A stretch of 64,000 nt of DNA from Dokdonella sp. (GTDB taxonomy: Bacteria > Pseudomonadota > Gammaproteobacteria > Xanthomonadales > Rhodanobacteraceae), in the NCBI GenBank assembly GCA_016712865.1, contig JADJQH010000002.1, positions 1 through 64,000 on the forward strand. The letters run 5' to 3'. How positions within the stretch are numbered: the first letter of the stretch is position 1; each line of letters begins with the position of its first letter. Below, piece by piece: positions 21,766 through 30,357 of this stretch. The notes beneath the pieces were generated by a model. The model saw only the letters and a list, made by a program, of their open reading frames with translations. It was not told the origin of the DNA and did not search any database. The position numbers and the translations under genes are program-made.

Positions 21766-23562
21766 ATGCGCCAATTCCGCATCGCCAGCGTGCTCGCGTG
21801 CCTGGGCCTGATCCTGCCGGCCTGCTCAGGTGCACCCACACGTTCGCCGCCGGCGCACTACGATCTGCTGATTCGCAACGGCGCGGTTTATGACGGCAGC
21901 GGTGCAGCGGCGCAATCGGTGGATGTGGCGGTCAATGGTGATCGTGTTGTCGCCCTGCTGCCTGCGGGCACGCCAGCCAGCGCAACTACGGTGATTGACG
22001 CGGGAGGTCACGCGGTGGCACCGGGCTTCATCAACGTGCTCAGTTGGGCGACGGAATCCCTGATCGCCGATGGCCGAGGCATGTCCGACACGATGCAGGG
22101 CGTGACCCTGGAGATCTTCGGCGAGGGCTGGTCCGGCGGCCCGCTCACCGAGGCCATGCGTGCGCAGGCGCTCAAGCAGCAAAGCGATTTTCATTTTCCC
22201 ATTCCGTGGACCTCGCTCGGCGAATACCTCGAACACCTGCAGCAGCTCGGCATCACGCCCAACATCGCATCCTTTGTTGGGGCGACCACGGTGCGCATTC
22301 ATGAATTGGGCGAGGACGATGTCGCGCCGACCCCCGAGCAACTTTCGCGCATGCAGGACCTGGTTCGCGCAGCCATGCGCGAAGGTGCGCTTGGCGTCGG
22401 TGCCTCGCTGATCTATCCGCCGGCATTCTTTGCCAAGACCGATGAGCTGGTTGCCCTTGCTCAAGCGGCGGCCGAATCCGGCGGTGGCTATGTGGCCCAC
22501 ATGCGCAGCGAGGCCGATCAATTCCTGCCCGCGCTGGAGGAAACCATCACCATCGCCCGCGCAACCGGCCAGCACGCCGAGGCCTATCACCTGAAGGCGG
22601 CCGGTGCGCGCAACTGGCCGAAAATGGCGAAGGCAGTTGCACGCATCGATCAGGCACGCAGCGAAGGTGTGGACATCGCCGCAAACATGTATGCCTACAC
22701 GGCCGGCGCCACCGGCTTGACGGCCGCCTTGCCGCCGTGGGTGCAGGCCGGTGGCCATGACGTCATGATCAAGCGCCTCAAGGATCCCGCCATCCGCCAG
22801 CGCGTGATCGCGGAAATGAAGGGGCCAGCCAAGGGTTGGGAAAACCTGCGCGAACTCGCAGGCGATGATGCCAAGGTGCTGTTCATCGGCTTCCGCAGCG
22901 AAGCCTTGAAACCCCTCACCGGCAAGACCCTGGCCGACGTGATCGCCCAACGCGGCACCTCGCCGGAAGACACCATGCTCGATCTCATCATCGAGGATGA
23001 TTCGCGCGTGGATACCGCGTATTTCCTGATGAGTGAGGAAAACGTCGAACTGGGCCTGAAGCAGGCATGGACCAGTCTCGGTTCCGATGCCGAGTCCTCC
23101 GCACCGGAGGGTGTATTCCTGAAGACCAGCACGCATCCGCGCGCCTACGGCAATGTGGCTCGATTCCTCGGCCACTATGTGCGTGATCGAAACCTGATGT
23201 CGTTGGCGGAAGCAATCCACCGCCTCAGCGGCTTGCCGGCGAAGAACTGGAAGTTGAAGGACCGTGGCTGTCTTGCAGTGGGCTGCTTCGCCGACATCGT
23301 GGTGTTCGATCCGCAAACCATCACCGATCACGCCACCTATCCCGAGCCCATGAAATATTCGAGCGGCGTCAGTGATGTCTTCGTCAACGGCGTGCAGGTA
23401 TTGCGCAACGGCGAGCACACCAATGCACGACCGGGGCGCGTGGTGCGCGGCCCGGGTTGGACAGGTGAAACTAGCGGCTCCGGCCTCGCAGGCCTAGAGC
23501 CGAATCGAAAACTTGGCAAGTGCGTTGGTCGAACCGCACGGTTGCGATTCGAACGGGTGTAG
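21766..23562 (+). CDS. Lipoprotein amidohydrolase (N-acyl-D-amino-acid deacylase type)
   Basis: 598 aa from ATG 21766 after an ACGGGGA ribosome site. Signal with lipobox LPAC (Cys20), so a lipoprotein. The amidohydrolase fold begins YDLLIRNGAVYDGSG, VIDAGGHAVAPGFIN. The usual HxH after PGF(I)D is missing: the text is FINVLSWATESLIADG. The later ligand blocks are present: EIFGEG, GASLIYPPAFFAKTDELVAL, YVAHMRSE, AYHLKAAG, KTSTHPRAYG and a C-terminal FADIVVFDP. The last 30 or so residues (after GPGWTG) look non-native and overlie a hairpin and REP sequence, so the original stop may have been near 23466. Divergent from the M20 gene and facing the M14 gene. Confidence 0.88.
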   Translation: MRQFRIASVLACLGLILPACSGAPTRSPPAHYDLLIRNGAVYDGSGAAAQSVDVAVNGDRVVALLPAGTPASATTVIDAGGHAVAPGFINVLSWATESLIADGRGMSDTMQGVTLEIFGEGWSGGPLTEAMRAQALKQQSDFHFPIPWTSLGEYLEHLQQLGITPNIASFVGATTVRIHELGEDDVAPTPEQLSRMQDLVRAAMREGALGVGASLIYPPAFFAKTDELVALAQAAAESGGGYVAHMRSEADQFLPALEETITIARATGQHAEAYHLKAAGARNWPKMAKAVARIDQARSEGVDIAANMYAYTAGATGLTAALPPWVQAGGHDVMIKRLKDPAIRQRVIAEMKGPAKGWENLRELAGDDAKVLFIGFRSEALKPLTGKTLADVIAQRGTSPEDTMLDLIIEDDSRVDTAYFLMSEENVELGLKQAWTSLGSDAESSAPEGVFLKTSTHPRAYGNVARFLGHYVRDRNLMSLAEAIHRLSGLPAKNWKLKDRGCLAVGCFADIVVFDPQTITDHATYPEPMKYSSGVSDVFVNGVQVLRNGEHTNARPGRVVRGPGWTGETSGSGLAGLEPNRKLGKCVGRTARLRFERV

Positions 23563-23665
23563 GTCGGTTCAAGCGGCGCAGCCGTGGAACCGACATTTGA
23601 GGGGATGGATGGCTTGGCATCGACTTTACCGTCGGTTCCGACCTCGCGGTCTTGAGCCGGCCTAC
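23559..23665. repeat. Inverted REP pair between convergent genes
   Basis: GTAGGTCGGTTCAAGCGGCG and following bases (23559-23595) are matched in reverse at 23632-23665 (TCGGTTCCGACC through CCGGCCTAC), about three quarters identical. The pair lies between the amidohydrolase and M14 genes and could act as a bidirectional transcription stop. Confidence 0.65.
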
Positions 23666-24591
23666 GAAGCAGGATTTGCGAGGGCGAAATCGAGCGCGGC
23701 GCGCACGGCGGCAACTTGAGCCGCGTTGCATTGCTCGGGACTGGCGCGCGGGCTATCCGGGTAAACCTCGGTGGTGGTGGTGTAGCGTGCGCCGGTGATG
23801 CCGGCACACAAGCCAAGGCGTTTGAGTGGATAGCGGATCAGGCCCAGTGCCACCACGTCGGAGCCGATGATGGTGCCATCTGCATCAGCGGGCGCGATGT
23901 GGGTCACTTTGGAAACTGCTTCGATGATTGCGTTCTGGAACGCAGGCTGCGGATTCTCGGTGTCGTCAACCAGATAGAACCCGTCCGGAATGGTGCCGGG
24001 CGTGAATGGATTTCCATCGCGCGCAGCCAATGCCGGACGGAACTCGGATTCATCCGTGTCCGTGGTTTCGTGCAGGTCGATGTGGGCGATGAATTGGCCG
24101 CGCAGTGAATTGACCAGATTCCACAGCGCAGCCGACTCTCCGGCGGGACTGTCCGCGTAGAACGAGCGGTTCGGGTCGATGGCGTCCGGGTTCCAGCGTT
24201 GGATGCGCTCGAACGCCCAGGGTGACACGCACGGTGCGATCAGCAGGTTCAGCTTTCCCGCGTATTCGCCGGCGAATGCTTCGGCAAACTGCAAGGCGCC
24301 GATGACGCCACTGGTTTCGTAGCCGTGCACGCCACCGGTGACCAGGGCAGTGGGCAGTGCATCGATCCAGTTGCGGCTGCGCAGGGCGAACAAGGGAAAG
24401 CGTTCGCCTGAATAGTCCAGTTCGCCGTACTGCTGAACTGTCCAGGACTTGCGCAAGCGGTCTACCACGGGCAGCACATCGTCGTGATAGCTGCGCCTGC
24501 GTACCTGGCGCGAACGCCAGATGCTGATCTCGGATTCACCCCAAGGCTGCCCTGGCGTGCCGATGAAACCGACGGAAGTTGCGTTGCTCAT
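23662..24591 (-). CDS. M14-family zinc carboxypeptidase-like protein
   Basis: 309 aa, start 24591 (MSNATSVGFIGTPGQPWGES). The M14 zinc site is visible: VTGGVHGYETSG (His and Glu of HxxE, about residues 94-97) and, later, FIAHIDLHETTDTDESE with the third ligand His. NPDAIDPNRSFYADSP carries the Asn-Arg pair that binds the substrate carboxylate in M14 enzymes. TEVYPDSP near the end may hold the catalytic Glu. No signal peptide, so probably cytoplasmic, closer to the succinylglutamate desuccinylase/aspartoacylase or murein-peptide amidase branches than to secreted carboxypeptidases. Follows two other hydrolases, suggesting peptide use. Confidence 0.87.
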   Translation of the reverse strand: MSNATSVGFIGTPGQPWGESEISIWRSRQVRRRSYHDDVLPVVDRLRKSWTVQQYGELDYSGERFPLFALRSRNWIDALPTALVTGGVHGYETSGVIGALQFAEAFAGEYAGKLNLLIAPCVSPWAFERIQRWNPDAIDPNRSFYADSPAGESAALWNLVNSLRGQFIAHIDLHETTDTDESEFRPALAARDGNPFTPGTIPDGFYLVDDTENPQPAFQNAIIEAVSKVTHIAPADADGTIIGSDVVALGLIRYPLKRLGLCAGITGARYTTTTEVYPDSPRASPEQCNAAQVAAVRAALDFALANPAS

Positions 24592-24717
24592 TCAGTGTTC
24601 GACTCCATCGAACTTCGGAAACGAGGCACTGTAGCATCAAGCCATTGCATTGCCTTGTTCATGCAAACTGGCATGCGAATTGCTAGGTTTTCAGCTCCGA
24701 TCAACCAGAATTTGCTG

Positions 24718-27700
24718 ATGTCCAGAGCGCCATCCATCACCGGCTTCCTGCTCGCCGTCCTGCTGACGGGGATGCCGGCGTTGCAGGCGGCGGAAATCAC
24801 GCAGCAACCGCTGCCCTTGTTCGACTTGGCGGCGCCTTCGTTCACGAGCTACACCATCCATGACGGACTTCCGGCCTCGGTCATGACAGGCGTAGTCGTG
24901 GACCGGGCTGGTTTTGTGCTCGCTTCCTCGGCCAGCAGCATCGTGCGTTACGACGGCAGTCATTGGGAATTGGACACGCCGTATGCCTCGAACGGCACCC
25001 TGCCAACCTTGACCTTGCGCCATGACGGATCGCTGTGGGCGGCATTCCGCGATACCGGCATTGCCCGTTTCGATGGAACGCGCTGGCAGCCGCAGGCGGA
25101 TTTTCCATCCCGCTTTGCGCGCCGCCTGGTGGAAACGGTGCGTGCCGATGGTGGTTACGACTTCTGGGGGCTCACCACCGACCAGGGCTTGTTCAAGTTT
25201 GACGGCAAAACCTGGCACAAGGTCTCGGGAAGTGCGCAGCTTCCGCGAGACCTGCTCAACATCGCCGTCACGCACAGTCTTTTTGGACAGAGCCGGATAT
25301 GGGTTGGCTGCGGATCGGCAGGCCTGTGGTACCGCGAAGGCGATGGTCCGTGGCAACGTTTCTCAGCTCCTGGCTTCGAGGGCAGCCAGATCGAGGATCT
25401 GCTGGTCACCCATGACCAGAGTCGGGAGCAGTTGTGGATATCCGCGTTCGGTTCTGGCCTTTGGCGACTCGAGGATTCGGGTCTGCGCAACTGGACCCTG
25501 CTAGGCGGCGAGTTGCCCAGCAACAGCATTTACTCGTTGGCCAGGAGTGAAGTCGGTGATGGCGAGTCGGTGATCTGGGTTGCATCGCGCGCGGGACTGC
25601 TGCGCATTTTCAAGGATCAGGTACAGGTTTTTGATCGCAGCAATGGGCTGGTTTCCGATGTGGTTCGTGATCTGCGGATCTGGAACAGTCCGGATGGCGT
25701 GCAGATCCTGTGGCTGGCCACCGAAGGCGGCATGGCCCGCGCCATTGCCGACGTAAGGCCGTGGAGCACGGCGTCCTTGCTGGGTGCCCGCAGCACGGGC
25801 GTGTTTGCCGTCCTGGTCGAACCGCATGCAGGTGGCGAGCGACTGTGGGCTGGTGCGCAGCAGGACGGGCTTGGCCTGTATGAGAACAGGCAATGGCGCC
25901 ACTTTGGCATTGCCGACGGCCTGCCAACGAATACGGTACGAATGATCCGACGGATTGCAGATGGCGACGGTGGTTTCTCCGTGTGGATCGGTTTGTCGGG
26001 TGGTGGCCTGGCGCGCGTGTTTGACGGCCCGCGGTTCCAGACTGCCCCGGTGCCCTGGCCGCAGGTTACCGAGCAATCGGTGCTGGATCTCGTGGCGGCG
26101 GAATTCGAAGGCATCCACGATATTTGGGTGGCGACCCGCGCCAATGGGTTGTATCGCTTGCGTCAGGGCCAGTGGCAGGCCATTGCGCCGCCCGATGCAC
26201 CAGCCCAATGGCGATCAACTGCCCTGCTCCATCAGGTGGATGCGCAAGGCAGGCGCTGGATCTGGGCCACCAGCTCCCTGGGGCTGCTGCGCTTCGATGG
26301 GAGAAAGATGGAGGTCGTCCTCGGTCCCGATGTACTGCACAAACTCAACCTCCTCGGAATAAGCCTGTTCGAAGACGAGGGCGAGTCCGTGCTCTGGATT
26401 GGCAGCGGCAACGGGTTGGTTCGCGTGAACATCACTGACCCCTTGCATCCCCGCCTGCTGGATGACGACCTGCCCGCCGCTCCCGATCCGGTGGTGTATG
26501 ACGCCACCCGCGATTCCGCTGGCAGAATCTACCTGTGCACCAACAATGGCGTGCAATTGTTGAAGGCAACGGCAAAAGGCTATTCCTCGCGCGTCTTCAC
26601 CCGCCGTGATGGCTTGCCCCACGACGAGTGCAACACCAATGCGCGTTTCATCGACGTCCACGACCGCTACTGGACCGGCACCTTGGGTGGCCTGGCAGTC
26701 TACGATCCTTCCGCCGAACACGAAGACAGGCAGCCCAAACCGCTCCGCATCCTTGACGCCTGGATCGGCAGCAGGCAGGTGGATGCCGACAATATCGTGA
26801 TGAAGCCCGACGAGCGCAACCTGAAAATCCGGTTCGCCCTGCTCTCCTGGTTGCACAACGACAAGAGCCGTTTCCGCACCCAGTTGATCGGCGACGAGCT
26901 TGAACCCGGCAGTTGGTCGGCAGCCAACGAACGCAGTTTCAACCACCTGCCGCCGGGTTCCTACACCCTGCGCATCGAGGCCATGGACTACGCCGACAAC
27001 GCCAGCACGCCCATGAATGTCTCCATCCGGGTGATGCCTGCGTGGTGGCAAACCGGTGCGGCCCGCGTGGCCCTGGTACTCGCTGCCGCGCTGTTGTTCT
27101 ACATGATCCTGCAATGGCGCAACCGGGCATTCACCCGGCAACGCCGCATGCTGGAGGAACAGGTTGCAGACCGCACACGCGACTTGAACCAGGCCAACAC
27201 GCGCCTGACCGAATTGTCGCTGCAAGATCCCCTTACCGGCCTTTCCAATCGTCGCAAACTGCATCAGGTGATGCAGCTGGGGCTCGAAAGCGAACCGATC
27301 CGGTCCTGGAGCCTGATCTTCATCGATGTCGATCACTTCAAGGATTACAACGATCGCTACGGTCACCCCGCGGGTGATGAAGCGCTGCGTGCGGTCGCAT
27401 CGGCGATGCTTCGATGCGCACCACCCCATGCGTTGCTGGCGCGCTACGGTGGAGAAGAGTTCGCTTGCCTGATTCCAGGTGCCTCACGCGCGGAAGCCTG
27501 CGATGTGGCGGAGTGCATGCGCGTCACCATGCGCAACAGCCAGGTCACCGTGCCGGGTTCGTCGGTCCTGACCCGCTTGACCATCAGCGCAGGCGTGGCC
27601 GAACGCGTCATCACCGAATCCGCCGACTTCCACAAGTTGCTGCATGAGGCCGACAAGGCGCTGTACCAGGCCAAGAATGCGGGACGTGATCGGGTTTGCG

Positions 27701-27744
27701 TGAGTGACGGATCTCCGATCCTGTCGAAGGAAGGGCTGCGCTGA
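24718..27744 (+). CDS. Propeller-sensor diguanylate cyclase (two-component-regulator propeller, Y_Y_Y, TM, GGDEF)
   Basis: 1008 aa from ATG 24718 (MSRAPSITGFLLAVLLTGMP, signal peptide cleaved near ALQAAE); earlier in-frame starts at 24661 and 24673 are less likely. A large periplasmic region of seven-bladed-propeller repeats with GxxW/LWxG-type blades (SLWAAFRDTGIARFDG, YDFWGLTTDQGLFKFDG, RIWVGCGSAGLWYREG, VIWVASRAGLLR) is followed by a Y_Y_Y domain (FRTQLIGDELEPGSWSA), one TM helix at about 785-801, a coiled coil (MLEEQVADRTRDLNQANTRL) and a GGDEF domain. The active site reads GGEEF (about 912), so it should make c-di-GMP. The RxxD inhibitory site is absent: the spot reads RCAP. Ligand unknown. 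Confidence 0.93.
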   Translation: MSRAPSITGFLLAVLLTGMPALQAAEITQQPLPLFDLAAPSFTSYTIHDGLPASVMTGVVVDRAGFVLASSASSIVRYDGSHWELDTPYASNGTLPTLTLRHDGSLWAAFRDTGIARFDGTRWQPQADFPSRFARRLVETVRADGGYDFWGLTTDQGLFKFDGKTWHKVSGSAQLPRDLLNIAVTHSLFGQSRIWVGCGSAGLWYREGDGPWQRFSAPGFEGSQIEDLLVTHDQSREQLWISAFGSGLWRLEDSGLRNWTLLGGELPSNSIYSLARSEVGDGESVIWVASRAGLLRIFKDQVQVFDRSNGLVSDVVRDLRIWNSPDGVQILWLATEGGMARAIADVRPWSTASLLGARSTGVFAVLVEPHAGGERLWAGAQQDGLGLYENRQWRHFGIADGLPTNTVRMIRRIADGDGGFSVWIGLSGGGLARVFDGPRFQTAPVPWPQVTEQSVLDLVAAEFEGIHDIWVATRANGLYRLRQGQWQAIAPPDAPAQWRSTALLHQVDAQGRRWIWATSSLGLLRFDGRKMEVVLGPDVLHKLNLLGISLFEDEGESVLWIGSGNGLVRVNITDPLHPRLLDDDLPAAPDPVVYDATRDSAGRIYLCTNNGVQLLKATAKGYSSRVFTRRDGLPHDECNTNARFIDVHDRYWTGTLGGLAVYDPSAEHEDRQPKPLRILDAWIGSRQVDADNIVMKPDERNLKIRFALLSWLHNDKSRFRTQLIGDELEPGSWSAANERSFNHLPPGSYTLRIEAMDYADNASTPMNVSIRVMPAWWQTGAARVALVLAAALLFYMILQWRNRAFTRQRRMLEEQVADRTRDLNQANTRLTELSLQDPLTGLSNRRKLHQVMQLGLESEPIRSWSLIFIDVDHFKDYNDRYGHPAGDEALRAVASAMLRCAPPHALLARYGGEEFACLIPGASRAEACDVAECMRVTMRNSQVTVPGSSVLTRLTISAGVAERVITESADFHKLLHEADKALYQAKNAGRDRVCVSDGSPILSKEGLR

Positions 27745-27758
27745 AGGCGGAGCCTGGC

Positions 27759-27992
27759 TCAGCCTCCGCAGCCGCCACAACAGATCGATGGCAGTTGCCT
27801 GATTTCGCGAACGCAGTGCCCCGAATTGGTCAGCAAGCTGGTGATGTCTTCACCTTCCAGCCAGGCCGTCACCCGCAGTGAATGGTCGACGGGATCGATG
27901 TCCACATAGGCGGTGGCGTCAACCGACTGCAGCACATCGTTGATCGCAGCCACGTCCGGTGTCTGGGCGGCAAGTCGAATGCGGAATTCCAT
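27759..27992 (-). CDS. Small protein with C-terminal CCGGCGG, unknown function
   Basis: 77 aa from ATG 27992 (MEFRIRLAAQTPDVAAINDV), preceded by GGAG at good spacing; a start at 28043 would add 17 residues. The body reads like a small alpha/beta ferredoxin-like (HMA-type) fold: two beta-alpha units, VDATAYVDIDPVDHSLRVTA and REIRQLPS. It ends in ICCGGCGG, a likely metal-binding tail. An FNR/DNR-like box is centred about 75 bp upstream of this start, which fits a class II activated promoter. Possible role in metal delivery under low oxygen, but this is inference. Confidence 0.65.
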   Translation of the reverse strand: MEFRIRLAAQTPDVAAINDVLQSVDATAYVDIDPVDHSLRVTAWLEGEDITSLLTNSGHCVREIRQLPSICCGGCGG

Positions 27993-28060
27993 GCTGGACT
28001 CCAGGTTGCGCGCGAACAAATGCGCAGCGTGTATCGTGTCCATTTGCCGCTTCCGGCGCC

Positions 28061-28074
28061 CTGATCTGGATCAA
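28061..28074 (-). promoter_or_regulatory. FNR/DNR-like box upstream of the CCGGCGG protein gene
   Basis: CTGATCTGGATCAA matches TTGAT-N4-ATCAA at every fixed position but the first. It is centred about 75 bp before the start at 27992; the -10 match is weak (CACGAT at the right distance). Confidence 0.5.
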
Positions 28075-28124
28075 GGGCACGGCGCTCGTCAAACTTCCGC
28101 ATGTCCAAGCCATAAGGTACCCGC

Positions 28125-28961
28125 ATGAAACGCTATTCAGGCCCGTTGCTGACCCGTCAGCTCGCCGGGCGATTGCTTGCCCAACGCGATTCCGGTGCCC
28201 TTGCCTGGACGGCTTCGATGGATCTGGGGCGCAGCCAGGATCTGGTCCACCTGGCCGCAGACGCATGGCAATGGCGCGGGCTGTCCTATCCCTACCCCGT
28301 CGATCTCAAGGATCGCACCATCCACTTCTGGGACGGCAAGGATTTTGTACCGGTATCCCGCTACTCCGGCGCCTTGATCAAGCTGGTGCCAACCGATTGG
28401 GGTGTTCCAACCTTCGAGATCGACGGCATCAAGATGCTGCCCACGGCGCGCGAATCGCCGCTGGACGATGCGCGTCGCAAGGTGGCCCTGGTGCAGCCTG
28501 CCGGAAAGGTCGTGCTGGACACCTGCGGTGGCCTGGGCTATTTCGCCACCTGCGCACTCGAAGCCGGTGCAACGCAGGTTTGCTCCTTCGAAAGGAATGC
28601 CGAGGTGTTGTGGTTGCGCTCGATCAATCCATGGTCCCCGGATGCGCATGCGCATGCTGATCGGTTCAGCCTCCAGCATGCCGATGTCCTGCAGGCCATC
28701 GACACCGTGCCGGATGCAAGTTTCGGCGCTGCCCTGCATGATCCACCACGCTTCGGCATCGCCGGTGAACTGTATTCAGCAGCCTTCTACGCGCAGTTGG
28801 CGCGGGTGCTGAAACGCGGCGCGCGCTTGTTCCACTACACCGGAACGCCGAACAAGCTGAGTTCGGGCCGCGACCTTCCTCGCGAAGTCGCGCGGCGCCT
28901 GCAAACCGCGGGATTCAAGGCGGAACCGGCACTGGACGGCGTACTCGCCATCCGCCGATGA
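28125..28961 (+). CDS. Class I SAM-dependent methyltransferase-like protein
   Basis: 278 aa from ATG 28125 (MKRYSGPLLTRQLAGRLLAQ). The N-terminal domain of about 110 residues (RGLSYPYPVDLKDRTIHFWD, then a KMLPTARESPLDDA segment) precedes a Rossmann methyltransferase core: VVLDTCGGLGYFATCALEAG (SAM motif I, about 131-150), QVCSFERNAEVLWL (motif II) and ALHDPPRFG (motif IV, a DPPR variant of the (D/N)PPY catalytic loop of N-methyltransferases). The end KRGARLFHYTGTPNKLS fits motif VI. Target unknown, perhaps a nucleic acid or small molecule. Reads away from the CCGGCGG gene across the FNR-like box. Confidence 0.8.
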   Translation: MKRYSGPLLTRQLAGRLLAQRDSGALAWTASMDLGRSQDLVHLAADAWQWRGLSYPYPVDLKDRTIHFWDGKDFVPVSRYSGALIKLVPTDWGVPTFEIDGIKMLPTARESPLDDARRKVALVQPAGKVVLDTCGGLGYFATCALEAGATQVCSFERNAEVLWLRSINPWSPDAHAHADRFSLQHADVLQAIDTVPDASFGAALHDPPRFGIAGELYSAAFYAQLARVLKRGARLFHYTGTPNKLSSGRDLPREVARRLQTAGFKAEPALDGVLAIRR

Positions 28962-28969
28962 GTTTGCTG

Positions 28970-29584
28970 TCACGTGCAGGCCTGGACACGGATCACCTGC
29001 GGATCGTCTGCATGTTCGAGCAGCAGCCGGCGTACCCTGTCCTGCCAGACCTGCGCGAAGGCTTGGCGCGTCTCGGCGGTGGCATCTTGCGCCAATGCCT
29101 GCATCATCAGTGGTTTCATGTGCGGCGGCGATGGCATGGTGGAGAGATCCATGCTCACCGCCACCGCAGCGCCGTTGTCCCGACGGCGGAAAGTGGCGAT
29201 TGAATCGTCTTCGGCATGACCGAAGCTCAAAAGGTCCTGGCGGACATGATGGCCGCCAATGCCGTGGAATCCATTGCTGGCGGCAGCGCCCGTGACCAGG
29301 GTGAAGACCTGCGCAATGACGCCGGTCGTCCCTTCATCTTCGTATGCACTCATGTCGACTTCGATGTCGCCGCGCTCGGCAGGGCCATCCGGATACAAGG
29401 CCCGCAGCGCCGCGTGCACCATCAGCCAGGCACCCGCCACGGTTGGGCAGGCGTGTCCGGTCAGCCTCACCGCATCGGCAAATTCGTAGCGGATGCGTCC
29501 GCTCTCCGCAGAACCAAGCAACTCGGCCAGACCATCATGAACGGTGATGGACGGCGCCTTGGCGAAGTGATCGGGCATGCCCAC
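28970..29584 (-). CDS. FmdE-like domain protein
   Basis: 204 aa, start 29584, three bases after the stop of the DUF2249 gene, so co-transcribed. VRLTGHACPTVAGAWLMVHA (about 40-60) resembles the GHxCPG motif of FmdE-type proteins, with the Cys-Pro kept. Further similarity lies in RGDIEVDMS, DEGTTGVIAQVFTLVTGAA and GFHGIGGHHVRQDLLSFGH, whose clustered His residues could bind metal. FmdE proteins were named from molybdenum formylmethanofuran dehydrogenase operons but are widespread with unknown roles. No membrane or signal segment. Probably acts with the DUF2249 protein under the FNR-like promoter. Confidence 0.68.
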   Translation of the reverse strand: MGMPDHFAKAPSITVHDGLAELLGSAESGRIRYEFADAVRLTGHACPTVAGAWLMVHAALRALYPDGPAERGDIEVDMSAYEDEGTTGVIAQVFTLVTGAAASNGFHGIGGHHVRQDLLSFGHAEDDSIATFRRRDNGAAVAVSMDLSTMPSPPHMKPLMMQALAQDATAETRQAFAQVWQDRVRRLLLEHADDPQVIRVQACT

Positions 29585-29587
29585 GGC

Positions 29588-29860
29588 TCAAGCCTCAGGC
29601 AGGCCAGTGATGCCGAAGTCGATGACCACGCCGTACTCGTCACGCTGCCGGTAGGTAACCGACAACTGCCCGCCAAAACACTGGCCCAGTTGCTCCAGCA
29701 GCGGAATCGGGTCGTGGTCGTTGATGAATCGCATGGCCTCGCCGTTGTGCAGCGCGCCAAGTGCACCGAAGATCGCCGAATGCCGGAAGCGGCGGGCAAC
29801 GCCGCGCGCGTCAAAGACATGGACATTGGGTTCGGGTACGCACTGGAGTGACATTGCCAT
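29588..29860 (-). CDS. DUF2249 domain protein
   Basis: 90 aa, start 29860 (MAMSLQCVPEPNVHVFDARG), with another ATG at 29854. The pattern VFDARGVARRFRHSAIFGAL, GEAMRFINDHDPIPLLEQL and GVVIDFGI is the DUF2249 fold: a small domain related to SirA/TusA, with DxR near the first strand and HDPxPL. Such proteins often sit beside nitric oxide reductase, hemerythrin or other denitrification-linked genes. First gene of a two-gene operon with the FmdE-like protein. An FNR/DNR-like box lies 57 bp upstream, with TAGGAT at the right distance for a -10. Confidence 0.82.
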   Translation of the reverse strand: MAMSLQCVPEPNVHVFDARGVARRFRHSAIFGALGALHNGEAMRFINDHDPIPLLEQLGQCFGGQLSVTYRQRDEYGVVIDFGITGLPEA

Positions 29861-29910
29861 CTGCCGTGTGCTTCAACGGCACCATCCTATGCATCCACTG
29901 CGGCAATTCC

Positions 29911-29924
29911 CTGATCCAGATCAA
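29911..29924 (-). promoter_or_regulatory. FNR/DNR-like box with -10 for the DUF2249-FmdE operon
   Basis: CTGATCCAGATCAA matches TTGAT-N4-ATCAA except the first base. Centre 29917.5. TAGGAT at 29884-29889 (minus strand) is centred 31 bp away, exactly the spacing of a class II site at -41.5, giving a start near 29877, about 17 bp before the gene. Confidence 0.62.
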
Positions 29925-29971
29925 ATCCGGTAGAAATGCTTCAATTCGCCGAATGGGATCAGGCGGGCCCG

Positions 29972-30313
29972 TCAGCTGCGCCAGTAGTTGTTGGCGGCGG
30001 CGATAGTCTGGAAATTGGTGGCAACCACCTGGGAAGAGGCAATCAGCGCAGTGGCGTCCTCGCCGTACTGGGGTCGCAGGCGATCGCGCACTTCGGCGGA
30101 TGGCTGCGTGTACTTGACACCCATGCGCGACAACTTGATCGCAAGTTCGAAACCCGCCTGTGGCGTATCGGTTACCAGGCTGCCCAACCAGAAATCACTC
30201 ATGGCACGACTCCAGTTCATTTTGGAATCTGCATGTTCCTGCAACATCACCGCATCTGCAAACCCGGTGGATGCGTCATCAGCCAATTGATCGAAGTCAA
30301 TGCAGGGAATCAC
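29972..30313 (-). CDS. Small hypothetical protein in the FNR-box cluster
   Basis: 113 aa from ATG 30313 (MIPCIDFDQLADDASTGFAD); a later start at 30220 (MNWSRAMSDFWLGSLV) is possible and would leave the FNR-like box at 30287-30300 outside the gene. No known domain is recognised. The sequence is mildly helical (ELAIKLSRMGVKYTQPSAEV, ATALIASSQVVATNFQTIAA) and ends NNYWRS. No signal peptide. Codon use looks like its neighbours. It lies between the DUF2249 operon and the DUF6522-like gene, so a shared stress role is possible but unproven. Confidence 0.55.
   Translation of the reverse strand: MIPCIDFDQLADDASTGFADAVMLQEHADSKMNWSRAMSDFWLGSLVTDTPQAGFELAIKLSRMGVKYTQPSAEVRDRLRPQYGEDATALIASSQVVATNFQTIAAANNYWRS
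30287..30300 (+). promoter_or_regulatory. FNR/DNR-like box before the DUF6522-like gene
   Basis: TTGATCGAAGTCAA matches TTGAT-N4-ATCAA with one change. Reading right, AATGAT at 30323-30328 is centred 32 bp away (class II spacing), giving a start near 30335, about 23 bp before ATG 30358. It lies inside the longer version of the divergent hypothetical gene. Confidence 0.5.
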
Positions 30314-30357
30314 CTGCCGCGAAATGATGGCAATCGTGTCGCTGGATCTGTTTGCAA

